A stretch of 64,000 nt of DNA from Polyodon spathula (taxonomy: Eukaryota > Chordata > Actinopteri > Acipenseriformes > Polyodontidae). Where the stretch lies: positions 15,270,765-15,334,764 of the forward strand of contig NC_054558.1 of assembly GCF_017654505.1 (NCBI RefSeq), given 5' to 3'. The position numbers and the translations under genes are program-made. Below the pieces are notes generated by a model, which saw only the letters and a list, made by a program, of their open reading frames with translations, had not been told where the DNA came from and did no database searches. Shown in pieces: positions 12,691 through 24,645 of this stretch. Numbering within the stretch: position 1 is the first letter of the stretch; the number at the start of each line of letters is the position of its first letter.

Positions 12691-13654
12691 CCAGACACAA
12701 GCAGTCGAACGGTATGGACACCCTAAGGACACACAGGGACATTTTCAATTCTGACATGTATGTGTGGCAGTAAGTGGTAGTCCTGACTGTGGCAAGAATT
12801 CTAATTTGAAAGCAAATTGGAGGCGTCAGACTGAGCTTCTGAATGATACATTGAAAGACATTGTTTTCTGCACTGTACAGTGCGAAACTCCCGTGATAAA
12901 AATAAGGTGTAAAATGATATTGCCCTCCGCTTTATTTAGCTAAGGAAATTGGGCTGCAGAGTATGTGAATGTTTGTATTTACTGTCTTGAAAAATAGCCA
13001 GATTTGAACCTTGACCCCAGGGGTGAAAATAACCACTGCAACCCAGATAATGAGTTTTGATTCAAAACACAAAACAATGTTAAAAGTCAAGTTGACAGTT
13101 GTAAATTGAACAACATGAAAAAATGATTTACTATTTAATGATCTTTTGTGACCATCTCTGGATATATTTTCTAGCAGTTTTGCTAATAAACGTTGATGCT
13201 AATTACAGTGTACAGTGTTTGTTTTCAGAATTATCAAGTATTTAAGGCCTTTTAAACAGTGCTAGGTTGTTTTATATTTCTGCACCTGACTGAAGGTGTA
13301 TTATAAAACCTCGATGTAGAAGTGGTCACTGGTGCTGAAGCACCAAGTAAACACCAAGTAAACATGAATCCAATAGCGCTGAGTGTCTTGATATTACATT
13401 GTGGATGTGACACTGGACCGGCAGGTGGAAGTCACAAACTATTCTGAAGGCTTCCCTGGGTAAAATATTTGCAGAGTAAATAACTGCATTTCATTTTGAT
13501 TAAACATATTGATTACAGATATCTGGTTTCTCCAGATAGCAGCAGCAAGTCGTTTTTTTTAATATTGATTTTATGACAGATGTCAACAGAGTGAACAAAC
13601 AGGATGTGCAGGCCCACTAATATTGTTACAAGTGCTTAATGACTATTATTAGGG

Positions 13655-13735
13655 ATATGATTTTGTCACGGTAAAAGTATACATATTTCACGGCATAGTC
13701 ACGCTAAAAATGTGAACATTTCACGTTATGGTCAC
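13655..13735. repeat. Short degenerate ~33-bp tandem repeat
   Basis: 'TTTTGTCACGGTAAAAGT' is followed by 'ATTTCACGGCATAGTCACG', 'CTAAAAATGTGAACATTTC' and 'ACGTTATGGTCACAGC'. The word GTCACG/GTCACA recurs every ~33 bp and is paired with TTTCACG. This resembles the terminal part of a fish hAT-type element, but no second terminus was identified. Confidence 0.4.
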
Positions 13736-15371
13736 AGCAAACAAAAATTGTGTAATGACAACTGAAAGTAAATGTAAATATACATTTATTTAACACTGTA
13801 TATTATAACAGTGTAATATCACCACTAAACAAACAACATTTAGTGGAATATAATTTTATTTTCCTTGCAAAAATATATTTTGTATTATTTATTTATTTTT
13901 GTACAATTCCTTTTAAAACAACCATAAAGGGTGAGTGTTTATCTTTAAACTTTATAAAAATAAATAACCTGGAGATCTTTTTTGACAAATTCTCAACTTC
14001 TCACTGTTATGATTCTGGAACAACAAGTTGAGAGATTGCCACTTTTGATGCAACGTCTGTTATCCCCTAGCAGCACATTATGAAAAGATGAGAAGGATTG
14101 TCCTGCGTCCATGCTTTTGACTGGTCCTGCTGAGCATCGCAGGGCAGCTACCACAAGAGCTGGGAATCAGGGTCTAATGCTTCCCCGCAACTGTATACAT
14201 CCTCGTTCCTCAGTTCTTGAACTGCTTCACAGTAAACACGATATTCTCAAATATTAAGGTGTTCAGCTTCATTTGGGCCAAATATTCTGAGCTAAAGGTT
14301 AGCCATTATGAGCAGCATTGTACAAACACAAGATGTGCTCACTGGTTTCACAGTCTCTGAAATAAAAGGCAAAAATTCATGACTCCTCTATCCATAATTA
14401 AAAATTAAATTTAAAAAGCAAAAGCGTATTTACAGTAGAACAATAAAAATGCTAATAGAAAACTTATTTTCAAGTCTTAAAAGAACTACAGGCAGGGCAC
14501 AGATACAATAGGTGTATATACAGTATACTAAGAAAAGGAGGTTGAGGTTCAGTGCTCTTTTAATAAGGTATTTTGCAGGTCAATAATGGCTGTTATGGGG
14601 CTTCTCCTCTCCATCTTCAATATTCTGCAGCAAAAACCTTTTCAGTTGTCTCTGTCTAGTTGATGTTTGATGTCAGTAGCTTTGATGGTTTTGGCAAGTG
14701 CTCTCCACATGCCTCTGAGTTTCATTCACCTGAACTTAGTTCATCTGGAACCTAAAAGGCAATCAGATGTATCCTTTGCAGATCCATTTCACAACAAGTC
14801 TGGGGCTGGAATGACATCACAATACAGGCACACGCTACAAGCTCAGCTGGTTATCAATGCTTAAAATATGCCCTGGAATGAGTCTTGCAGAGCAGTGGGA
14901 ACTGAACCAGCTTCTCAGTTTTGCGGAGTTGGGTCCCCCCGGGCATAACTGTTGTGGATGAGCAGCACTGTTAAATGAAGCAGTATATAGAGTAGGGGCT
15001 TGGGGTGCTGTACATCCCGAAGCTTTAAAGACCAGCATTAAATTAAGGCCCTACTGTAGGTTCCACAAGCATTAATACACGTCTGTTGCCAAGGAAACAG
15101 CTCCCAAGGCAGGCGAAAGTTACCATAGGCCCGGACAAAATCTATGTGAGATGTCACATTCTATAAGATGGTGGTGGTCAATGTCCAATGTGTGCAATAT
15201 TGCAAACTGTCATTTTGAAACAATTACGTTTGTTCAGCAATTGTTTTCAGTTAAATGAAATAATCTGATTTTTAAGGGAATGTTTAAAATATATGCATAA
15301 AGATTAGACCTTAGAGGACTGTGCCGGTCCATATAAGAGAAATCTAGAAATACTAAAAAAATGTTTAATAC

Positions 15372-15429
15372 ATTCAATGACAAACATTTATAACAGAAGC
15401 CTTTCTCAATGTAATGTTTGTCATTGAAT
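15372..15429. repeat. Small palindromic element, 17-bp perfect arms
   Basis: The left arm (15372-15388, ATTCAATGACAAACATT) is the exact reverse complement of the right arm (15413-15429), around a 24-nt loop containing CTTTCTC. The ends (ATTCAATGAC ... GTCATTGAAT) and the loop word are also found at 17494-17558, so the two are probably copies of one tiny foldback family. Confidence 0.75.
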
Positions 15430-15740
15430 TAATGAAGGCTCTTTTAGTATTTCAAAATGTCGCACTATTCACTATTTGATAGTGTATATATCATCCATAC
15501 CATAAGTATCACTGAGAAAAAAACTTTATTTTACCTGCATTACATTATGTAAAAACATACCAAACATGTGTGAAAATTACAACATATATTGAATACATTT
15601 CCATCTAATATTGAATATTGTACAAGAATGCTGCACACTTCACATATGTATTACACCCGTCGTAGAATGTTAAGTAAACCATTTTATTCTTTAATAATAT
15701 ATATTTAGCAAACTAACACTATTTAAGAAGAACAGTTCAG

Positions 15741-16095
15741 TCCTGAGTGGCGCATCCAGTAAAGGCTCTCCGCGTGGAGTGCAGGAGATCACAAGTTTGA
15801 ATCCAGGCTATGTCACTGCTGACCGTGACCGGGGGTTCCTAGGGGGCGGTGCACAATTGGCCAGGGGAATCCAAGGTTCACTGCGCACTAGCGACCTCTG
15901 TGGCCAATAGGGTGCCTGCGGTTTTGCACTGGTCTGGTGGCCTCGCTGTGAATCCATAGTGCGAAAAATTACTGATTGGCAGGAGCACATTGCGGAGGGC
16001 GCGGGATACAAATAACAATTGGACATTCCAAGTTGGGGAGAAAACCTGGGTAAAAAACCATTGGCAACGACTGAAAAAAAACCAAAAAAAATAAC
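15741..16095 (+). mobile_element. tRNA-derived SINE
   Basis: The head reads 'GAGTGGCGCATCCAGTAAAG' with a pol III A-box-like core. It is followed ~40 nt later by a B-box-like 'AGTTTGAATCC' (about 15793-15803). The body contains the fish SINE landmarks 'GGGGGCGGTGCACAATTGGCC', 'CTAGCGACCTCTGTGG' and 'AATTGGACATTCCAAGTTGG', and the 3' end is an 'AAAAAAACC' A-rich tail. It is diverged but nearly full length. The antisense ORFs over it are chance frames. Confidence 0.85.
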
Positions 16096-17493
16096 AGTTC
16101 AAAATAGGAAGTGTGATTAGAACACTATTTCCATGTTATTTCCCAATGATTTGTGGAAGCTTTTGGCTGATAAACCCTACTTTAGTGGTTCTAAAGCAGT
16201 CTATGAAACTGGACTTTCAAATCAATGAAATTATTACTTTGTAAACGAAATCAGTTAAAGCCATGTCCATGCGATTTGGAAAGAAGGAGAAAAGAACTAC
16301 ACCCCATTTTACATTCCCCAAATCAGAATATTTTCCACCTATAATGAGCGCTACAGTTCTACTTATTTGCTGCTGATAGGGATTCGGCTGGTATCCCACC
16401 ATGACTGATTTCGACGTGCTGCATACAACCACAACACATACAGTGACAACTGAAGGACAATAAACAATGAAGTGGAATCTGTGATTAAGAGAGGCGGCCT
16501 CCTGTGTTTGTGGTGGAGCTTTTCAAGGGAAAACTGACCCCAGCTTTCATTTTTGTTTTTTTCCAAATAGCTGGCTCTTGCATTGAACCTTCTGCAGCAT
16601 CTTAAAACAATTATAAAAACTATAGGCTTAAGGAACAAACAATAACAAAAGAAATATGTTTTGGTGAAATGTCAAACGGCTGCTAGTCCCAAAGCCCCAA
16701 AGGAATATGTGACTGATTAGTTATGGGAATTGTGGCAATTTAGGTTAAGCCCCATAACAACAAGTTTAAGAACTGCAGGGATATCCAAGGTGAAAAATGG
16801 CCACCAGCACAGCAGTCAGGGAGGCTGTCAGGAGACAGTGAACGATCTTGGCAAGCCTGCTTTCCCGTGGTGCAGAGTCAGTGGGGCTCTGTGGGGAAAG
16901 CATGAAAAATTGTGGAATCTTTAACATTTGGAGAAATTGGAAATTAAAGTGGGTTTTAGTTTTTTTGTGGTACATCAAAATTGAGCTTTTATTTAATAGA
17001 GATGTGGTTTACTAATATATTCCAAGTTTCTAACTAAATGTGTTGCTTCAATCACCAGTCATACTGGCACATTAATATGTCATTTATGTGCATTAGTGTC
17101 AATGGCACTAGCGCAGTGATCCTCAAAGCTGTGCCAGAAACGTAATATGCAATATATTATTAAGAAAGTCATTACATTCAACTAGCCTGCGCTCTTAATC
17201 TCTGCTTTTGCACCATTTGATAAATCTGCATTTTACTTTTTTGGTATTAGGTTTTATATCTTGCATTTTGTGTGTGCATTTAATCTGCTGAAGGGCATCT
17301 TTCAATCTATTGTCACGGTTACCTTAATACAAGACACACTTGAACCTGCCCCTTGCAGGTCAGTCCTGACCTCATTCAAGCAGGGAGTATCAAGGCTTTG
17401 TGATGTGGATGTGTGCAGACCACCAAACTCGTTTATAGGTAACTACAACACTTAATAGTGCTACATTCAGGAATACTCAAAGAAGCTTCACAA

Positions 17494-17558
17494 ATTGAAT
17501 GACTAATGTATTGTGTCTTTCTCAACATCTTCAATGAGAAAGACTTATAGTCATTGAA
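17494..17558. repeat. Small palindromic element, imperfect
   Basis: The outer arms AATGACTA (17498-17505) and TAGTCATT (17548-17555) enclose a second perfect pair, GTCTTTCTC (17515-17523) and GAGAAAGAC (17536-17544). The ends match those of the palindrome at 15372-15429, which suggests a common miniature foldback element. Confidence 0.6.
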
Positions 17559-18931
17559 GTTGTTTTTTGTAGTCTTTCTTGACCCAGTAGGTTTGTGGAT
17601 AGGCCCCTCTACAATGGTGTTTTTAGTGTACGTTCAAACCATTCTTTACTGATTCTGTAATATGTTGCATCTCTAGGACACATTTGTTTGTTTTTGTTTT
17701 TATTATTATTTATGTTACTGTTTTAGCCCCAGTGCAGTTGCTGTTAACTATTCAATGTACAAGTAATTACATTTTCTTGACACTATAAAAATAACTTATC
17801 ACTCCAGCAGATATAACATACCAATCCTCATGTGAGGTAGGAAAGCTGATGAGTTATTGGCAAGTGATGGCAAAGTTATCGTTGACTGTACAAGATCAAA
17901 GTGGCACACAGTTTCAAGTTTTGTTAAACAGCACTCTTGCTAGCAAATATCTTGAACTGATAGTTTAGGGTAACAGTTATGTGAGTCTGAAACGCCCCAT
18001 ACCTAAGGCTTTTATTCTACAGATTTTCACCCAACAATTCCTAGGTTTTAGAAACTATAGCTCTGTATTTATTGATTTCCACCTCAAATTTGGCACATTC
18101 AAGTGAAAATACTGGTTTACACGAAGATGACGAGGATAAGCAGTAAAGAGTAAAGAGTAAAAATATAAATCTGTAGAAATGTCATGTAGAAGGGAAAGCA
18201 TATCCATTTATCATAAAAAAAAGAAACAAAATGTATACCATAAACAACTTCTGTACATTATGATAATAGACGATTGGCTGCTGCTGACTGATTCTGCTGA
18301 CATTGCAGCTTTAGATTACTGATTGTAGTAAGCATCCTTATTTGGAAAGCTTTTGCATATTTCAGACCAGCCGTTGAGGGGCCCTCCTCTTGGGGAGCCA
18401 GGGAGCATCTAAGTTTCCTTGTCCGTACAATCCATGGCCTCGCTTTTTGAGACAGCCTGGCACTGGAATTTGTTGAGAATTGTGTCTAGGTTTTGTGACT
18501 TCAAAGCCAGGCCACAATAGATGAAGAGTGTGTTAACCTAATACGCTATCTAGCTTAAATATTTTAAGAACTTGTCTCTTTTTAAATACAAACCTCTTTA
18601 AAAAACAAACAATAACTTCTAACAGTCCTGCAGTTTGTAATTTCTGTGTAATCATGAATATATACAAATATATCCACTCTGTACCATATCTGGACAGAGA
18701 CAGACTTGTGAAATAAGAAGGCGACCCCTGTTTATATTCCCTGTCTCCACGTCACGACGGTCTACTGTAGCAGACTTGACTGCTGATACAAGCTTTTAGA
18801 CATCAACAAAGAATACATGAATGGAAAGAGTTTGTCTGATGCAGTGTTTGCTTAGTCGTGGTCGGTGTTCTCTCTCACTGTGGATTGGGCCCACCCAGTT
18901 TGAATGTCCTGGAGCAGTATGACGGTTTATG

Positions 18932-19061
18932 TGCAGCTACGCCCAAAAGTTTGCCATCACCCTATAGAATTAACAAATTTGGCTTTGTAAAGTCAAATTA
19001 AACAAATTGTGCCTCAATCCTAAAATTCTAGGTGGTGCAAAACATTTGGCCACAGCTGTAC
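18932..19061. mobile_element. Tc1/mariner-like MITE
   Basis: The left terminus 'CAGCTACGCCCAAAAGTTTG' with 'CCATCACCCTATAGAATT' is inverted at the right terminus (about 19028-19060), where the other strand reads 'TACAGCTGTGGCCAAATG' then 'TTTTGCACCACCTAGAATT'. Inverted repeats of ~38 bp enclose ~50 bp. A second terminus of the same family is at 43150-43306. No transposase is present. Confidence 0.75.
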
Positions 19062-19508
19062 ATGGTGATGATAACATGGTCCACTTAGTAGGAAATGTAA
19101 TGCACAACTGCAGGCTACAACTGAAGCAATTGGAAAGTGAAAATCCATAGGTGGTCTATATAGCCATAGCGGGGGCCACCAATCACCCTGTATGCTTCAG
19201 CTTTCATTCTACTGTGCACTTGGGCAGTGTGCTGGTACTGGGTTACCACATTTGTCACCAGAGAAATTACAAGATTTTGACAATGCAACATGTACATTGC
19301 GCCCCTGTGATAAACACAATGGAAAAAAAAAAATCTGATTATTATGTTTTAATTCTAGGATAACTAAGTTTGGTACCAAGTTAAATTGACAACAATGGAC
19401 CAAATTTGGCTTTTCTGATGAATAAATTATTATAACATCATTGCATTAAGGCAAAAAGAGTGCTTATGGTCTTGAAACTAACTGGGCGTTTTGTTTTGTT
19501 GCTCACAG

Positions 19509-20016
19509 GCAGCCTCTTCAGCACTGAGCAGCTTGGGCCATGTTTACACAGCCATTGGGGACTATCCCAACGCCCTGGCCAGCCACAAGCAGTGCGTCCT
19601 CCTCGCCAAGCAATCCAAAGACGAGCTCTCGGAGGCGCGGGAGCTGGGCAACATGGGAGCGGTGTACATTGCCATGGGCGACTTTGACAACGCCGTGCAG
19701 TGCCACGAGCAGCACCTGAAAATCGCCAAGGAGCTGGGGTACAAGAGAGAGGAGGCTCGGGCCTACAGCAACCTGGGCAGTGCCTACCATTACCGCCGCA
19801 ACTTCGACAAGGCCATGTCCTACCACAACCACGTGCTGGAGCTGGCGCAGGAGCTCGGGGAGCAGCCCATTGAGATGCGGGCCTACGCCGGCCTGGGCCA
19901 CGCTGCCCGCTGCATGCAGGACCTGGAGCGAGCCAAGCAATACCACGAGCAGCAGCTGGGCATCGCAGAAAGCCTGAAGGACCACGCTGCGGAGGGAAGG
20001 GCATCCTCCAACTTGG
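19509..20016 (+). CDS. TTC28: TTC28 exon (window exon 1): four TPR repeats
   Basis: This exon encodes 169 codons plus the first base of a glycine codon. TTC28 is a giant TPR protein reported to act at the mitotic spindle midzone and midbody; TPRs are helical protein-binding repeats. The acceptor is CTCACAG before GCAGCC and the donor is TTGG before GTGAGC. The phase (0 in, 1 out) joins exactly to the exon at 34567. The translation starts AASSALSSLGHVYTAIGDY and contains four 40-residue TPRs of the long (LGN/GPSM2-like) type. Each has an N-L-G or L-G core and a G-D-Y/F turn (GNMGAVYIAMGDF; SNLGSAYHYRRNF), and the exon ends at the start of a fifth (GRASSNLG). Codon third positions are very GC-rich compared with the next exon, which explains the long antisense frames over this exon. 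Identity rests on recognition of the TTC28 sequence; no stop or frameshift was seen. Confidence 0.95.
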
Positions 20017-20105
20017 GTGAGCTGAAGCAAATCCACACCCTCAGCCTTACTGCACATTAGACACGCACATGGAAGAGAACTACAGTGGCACTGAAAGACA
20101 TTTAT

Positions 20106-20167
20106 CAGGGGTGTAACAAACTATGTATCGCAAATTGATTTGTTCACGATAAATCGTTACACCTCTA
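20106..20167. mobile_element. Short hAT-like MITE (62 bp)
   Basis: The left end CAGGGGTGTAAC (20106-20117) and right end GTTACACCTCTA (20156-20167) are inverted copies, with 'CACGATAAATC' inside. The termini match the larger element at 2999-3361 (AGGGGTGTAA / TTACACCTCT). Nothing coding fits in the interior. Confidence 0.7.
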
Positions 20168-22531
20168 TAAGCTTTCAGTATTCATAGGTTTGATTGTGTG
20201 CAACAAAAAAATAATAATTCTTCTTAAAAAGGTCATTGATAATGAAAGAATCTTATTTATCTGACCTGTTGTGCACTTCCATTCGTTAGGTTTCATACGT
20301 GCAGTTTTTGAAAGTTTTGTAGTTTTTTTTTTAATTATTATTTTTTTAATAAAGTGTATATAATAAGTTACAGAAAGCTCTCAGTTTGCAAGCGGTGTCA
20401 ATAAGAGTCACACCTGTACTTCCTAGGTGGTTTCTTATGACTTTTGGGTCAAAGGATATGACTAGTCAATTATTAGGGGCAGCAGCTGCTTGGTTAATTG
20501 CAGGAAAGAAGGTGTTGAAGGGGTGGAGAGAATTTTGCTCTCCATGTAAAATAACCTTGGAAGTGTGGGTGTAGCAGACTACCTGCAAGTATTGTAAAGT
20601 CACACATGCACGCTAAGTGCTGTTTTCAACCTTGTATGCTACTAGATACCTACCCCTTTAAGCGTTGACTTTTTGTGGCACTATACTCTTTTCGTGGCCA
20701 TTGCTTTTACTGACACCCCTGTAACTTCGTTCATGAATAGCTTGAAATATTATTCAATTGAGAATAATTAGTTTTCCTTAATGTGTCCTTTAACACTATC
20801 TGCCATTTCAACTGTAGGAATCATTTTTAAAAAACATATATTGCTAGTTTCTAAAACCCTTGTCTAAATTGCATTTACCTATTCATTGTATTTATCGCGG
20901 TAAACCGCATAGCACTGTATTGATTTAATGTGTTGTGTGAGTATATAACAACCTTTTCCTTCACTCAGAAAAGCATGAACAACGTACATTAGGCATTGAA
21001 ACAGCTTCTATTACATTACTATATGGCTGGGCTTACTGTTCTCATGACCTCATTTGTCTGTAAGCGTCTTTTGGCGGAGCGCTCAGATGGCTGTTATTAA
21101 TAATGCCTATCGCTCTTCCTCAAGAGCCTTCAACATCCTTCACTTCAGCTGCTTCTTGGTGAAAGCAAAGCTGATTGGTCATTATTAAAAGCTGTTAAAT
21201 GTTCTTATGTAGCAATTCGGAGTGTCAGTTCTGTGTGCTGTATCACCATAAACACACGACACACCGCATTCATGACATCAACCGTATCATATTGACTTTT
21301 TTATTCTCAATACTGGCATAGTTTTCTCTATATTCTCAGTATTGGTGCGGTTGAAGGCACCAGCTTGAAAAATCTTACCCGAGGTAGCACTGGGGGATCA
21401 ACTTCAAAGTTTTCAAAACTAACCATGTATCTCAGCCATTGTTCTTTTCACCAACCTTTTCCCTCTTCTCAGTAAAAATGCTGATGTACTAAATACTGTT
21501 TCTTATGAATACACCCACCCCTCATTATATCCCCCCTCGCTATACTGTGGTTTAGATATATCTCTGTCCTGGAGTTAGCTCCCATTTTACCGTCTAACTG
21601 CGTATGCCTTAGCTGCAATATACATAGGCAGTTACAATTACTATTCGATTTATTTCGTACTGCACATCACAAACATCAATATACAAAACAATTTAAAACC
21701 AAGCATTAATATTGTACTGTTATCATATACACACGTATTGCACAAAGCAAATTAAATATCTACTTGCTGAGGCCGTTTTTATTTTAGCCAACAAGGTGTT
21801 CACTTGTGGCAGCAGCAATGCACTAGCAAAAGCCACAAGGCAGTGACGTCAGCTCCCTAGCAACAGGCCTCCTATGTTATTGTTGGGAATGGATTATTTC
21901 AATGTAGCAGGTTTGTGCATATGAAAAAGGAGAGAAAGACTCATTTATTTAATTGGAGACTGAAGTTGATGAGAAGCAATTACCCTCCACTGTACAAATT
22001 TAAAACGATGTGCTGCTTTTTGTACGAAAAATGAGAAAAAGTGGGTTGCGTAGAGGATTTATACTGGACCCTGACGCCCCAGATAAAACGAGGGAATGGT
22101 TGGACAGTATTTGTTATTAGCCTATTTGTTTTTCTATGGGTCTCTCGCACCTTCCCAACCACAAACGTTTAGTGTCCTATAACACTGTAATTCACTATTA
22201 AAGGTATTCCTAAGAACGTGACTGGTTAACTTCTTGGCTATTTTTTATTTTTCCTGTACCTCTTGAAACGTGATTTTCTGCAGACATCATTTCATTACTC
22301 ATAGTTAATAATTTTAATAATTAATCACCACTGGTGGTGGTGGGGGGGGTACAGGGCAGTCATTAAAAAAAGAATCAGAAACTGCATAAACCCCAAATTA
22401 GCTTTTAAAAGTGTTTCGTCACGAAACGTTGCATTCTAGACCCGGCCATTCTTCTTGTGGACTTCTCTAATTGGACTCCATTAAACTGGGATTCAGCTGT
22501 GAAGAACTGAATCAGTTAGTTTTAAATGACT

Positions 22532-22556
22532 CCCCCCCCCCCCCACACACACACAG
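22532..22556. repeat. C homopolymer plus (CA)n
   Basis: A run of 13 C is followed directly by a short CA dinucleotide run. It is an interruption-free simple repeat, likely unstable in length. Confidence 0.95.
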
Positions 22557-24411
22557 ACACAGGCAATACATGGGGTTTAAGAGAAGCAGTTTTGTTTAAC
22601 TTAATCAGCAGATACATTCTTTAAAAATACATTTTAAAAACAAGTGTAATTGAACAGTTCTGAAATTGGTGACAAATAAAAAATAACAGTTTTTGTGTGC
22701 TTCATAATTTTATTGGATGCAGAGCAAAGATGGGGGAGGACGTGATATACTATATAGGGCCTTGTGGTGATTGAAGTTCTGTGCTGGTGATGACCTCATA
22801 ATCGAAAGGAATAGAAAAAGAACGTGCACGATAACAATAACTAAACCACCAATATTTACCTGCAAGGTGCTTTCAAAACAAGACAAATTTGGTGGGAAAA
22901 CTGCCAATCTGGCAGCACTGACTAGGGGAGTAGCCTGTAAAAGTCACATGCTAGACTCATGCTTTACTTATTAAATGTTACCTCATGCTCAATAAATAAA
23001 TAAAACGGGAGTCTGTATCATTTTTATTTAAGAAGTCTATATTTTTGTTGGCGTTCTGGTACTTTTGGATTTAGGACTACACCACTGGTTACAACTGCTG
23101 TGCTTTTATGTTATTTAATGATGTGTGTGTTTCTTTTTGAAACTCATAAACGTGCTCATATTTCTAGTGTTCAAATGAACATCTGTTTTTCATGTTCACA
23201 TATTCTTTCGAAATGACAAATTAGCTGGAAAACAAAAGTATAATTCATACCATAGTAAGGTATAAAAAAACAAAAACTCTGGAGCAAAGTAAACCTGGCA
23301 CCCCGCCACTTGTGAAAGAAGAGAAACTCTTCTTTACTGTACATTGTTTATTAGTTTCCTTTGCATGATGTATTTTCAAACATGCATTTGTGAATTCTCT
23401 TATATAAACGAATATGAACATCTTTGTCGCCAAATCCGTTTCTGTTTGAATATTTGAATATTTGTCCCTAATAACTTTTACAGCAAATGCTTTCTGTGCC
23501 ACCATCTTAATTAATTAATATGGTAAGTGTGATGCTGCCAACATTTTCTTTTTCATATATTACTTGACTCCAGAGGAAAACGTTTGGAAAAGGAAGCTAA
23601 CTATTTTGGGGCGCTATTTGAAAGTACATGAAAGCCACATGAGTAGACATGTTGGCAAATGCCTTCGTTGGCAGCATGAAAGCTGTTGCTCTAGTGCTGT
23701 GACAGTGTTTGAGGATACTGTATGTTGCTGCCTGTACTGTATTTGAGCAATTGTGATTGTGGTATTCTCATCTCATGATTGGAATCTGGTTCTGTCATGA
23801 GCCTGTAATTGAAACAGACTTGATGAATTGCTTAATTACTTTTAATAGCTGATTCATCAATTGCTGAATAATGAAGATAAGGCAGGATGGCGAGGGGTGG
23901 CAGCAGCACCGTTCTTTTAATTACTGGGTAGTAGTTGTTTTTGCTTTGTTCTTTACACAAACAAATAAAACAAGACTGAGTGTTAATAGTATTGATGTTC
24001 AAATTGATAATAATTTCATTTTAAACGATGTCGACTCAGCATCATTAAACAGTAATTGCACAAAGAAGGAATTCTGTAACTCCAGTGCTTGTTGAAACTC
24101 TGAAATAATGCTTCTGGTTGTATTTATATAAGGATTTGTAACATTAGCGGGTTGCTTTCTTTTGTGAATATGGCATAAACAGTATCATGTTGTTGAGGTG
24201 CAATCAGCAACCAATTTCCTAATGGAGCATTAGACTGGGGATAATCAACAGTAAGCAGTGCATTAAGAATGCTTTATTATTCAAAAGCAAGAAGCAAACA
24301 TATACACTAAAACTTTCCAATAAAACAAAAAACATGCATGTGAACGTTATTATACAGACAGAGAAAACTAATGTATGTGTTACAGCAAAAGTCAATATCT
24401 GTCAAATCTTA

Positions 24412-24645
24412 AGTTTTACCGGTCAGCATTTTCCAGGTAAATGACTAGAATTATGAAGAAATGTATTGCTTTTCGGACATTTACCAAAAGATTATTGGTA
24501 AAGGCACTTGATTACTCTTGAGATGTACCAGTAAACGTCTGAATGAAAGCGTTATGTTTATGGCTGATATTTATCGCTTTACTTGTTAAATGTCGACATT
24601 TACCAGTAAATCTTGAGACTTGCCAATATTCAGACATTTACCATA
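24412..24645. repeat. Cluster of ACATTTACC motifs in both orientations
   Basis: GACATTTACC or the same core occurs at 24476-24485, 24595-24604 and 24633-24642. Inverted or palindromic variants (CAGGTAAATGAC at 24435-24446, TTTACCAGTAAA at 24599-24610, ATTGGTAAAG near 24494) lie between them. Such scattered short motifs are typical of subterminal repeats in hAT-type MITEs, but I could not delimit termini. Confidence 0.4.

Larger units (their letters stand above)
1..19508 (+). other. TTC28: TTC28 intron (3' part), repeat-rich
   Basis: No exon with a conserved protein reading was found here. The segment ends at the acceptor before the exon at 19509, reading TTGCTCACAG after a T-rich tract. It holds an interspersed element at about 763-1810, an hAT-like MITE (2999-3361), a 16-bp perfect hairpin (5457-5495), CR1-like LINE fragments (9314-9545, 10182-10700), an L2-like LINE 3' end with an (AT)35 tract (11041-11670), a (TG)n tract (12652-12688), a SINE (15741-16095), two small palindromes (15372-15429, 17494-17558) and a Tc1-like MITE (18932-19061). 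The rest is AT-rich sequence with only short chance ORFs. The N-terminal exons of TTC28 must lie upstream of the window. Intron status is inferred from the gene model. Confidence 0.8.

Noticed and set aside
12424..12732. 102-codon minus-strand ORF
   Set aside because: Its middle is the CA dinucleotide run (repeating T-H), which keeps the frame open by chance.
15808..16102. Antisense ORFs over the SINE
   Set aside because: They follow from the SINE body sequence; SINEs do not encode proteins.
19438..20057. Long antisense ORFs (up to 188 codons) over the first TTC28 exon
   Set aside because: They are shadows of a GC-rich, biased-codon TPR exon; the products are low-complexity and P/A/R/G- or L/V-rich with no family resemblance, while the sense strand reads as a known gene with proper splice sites.
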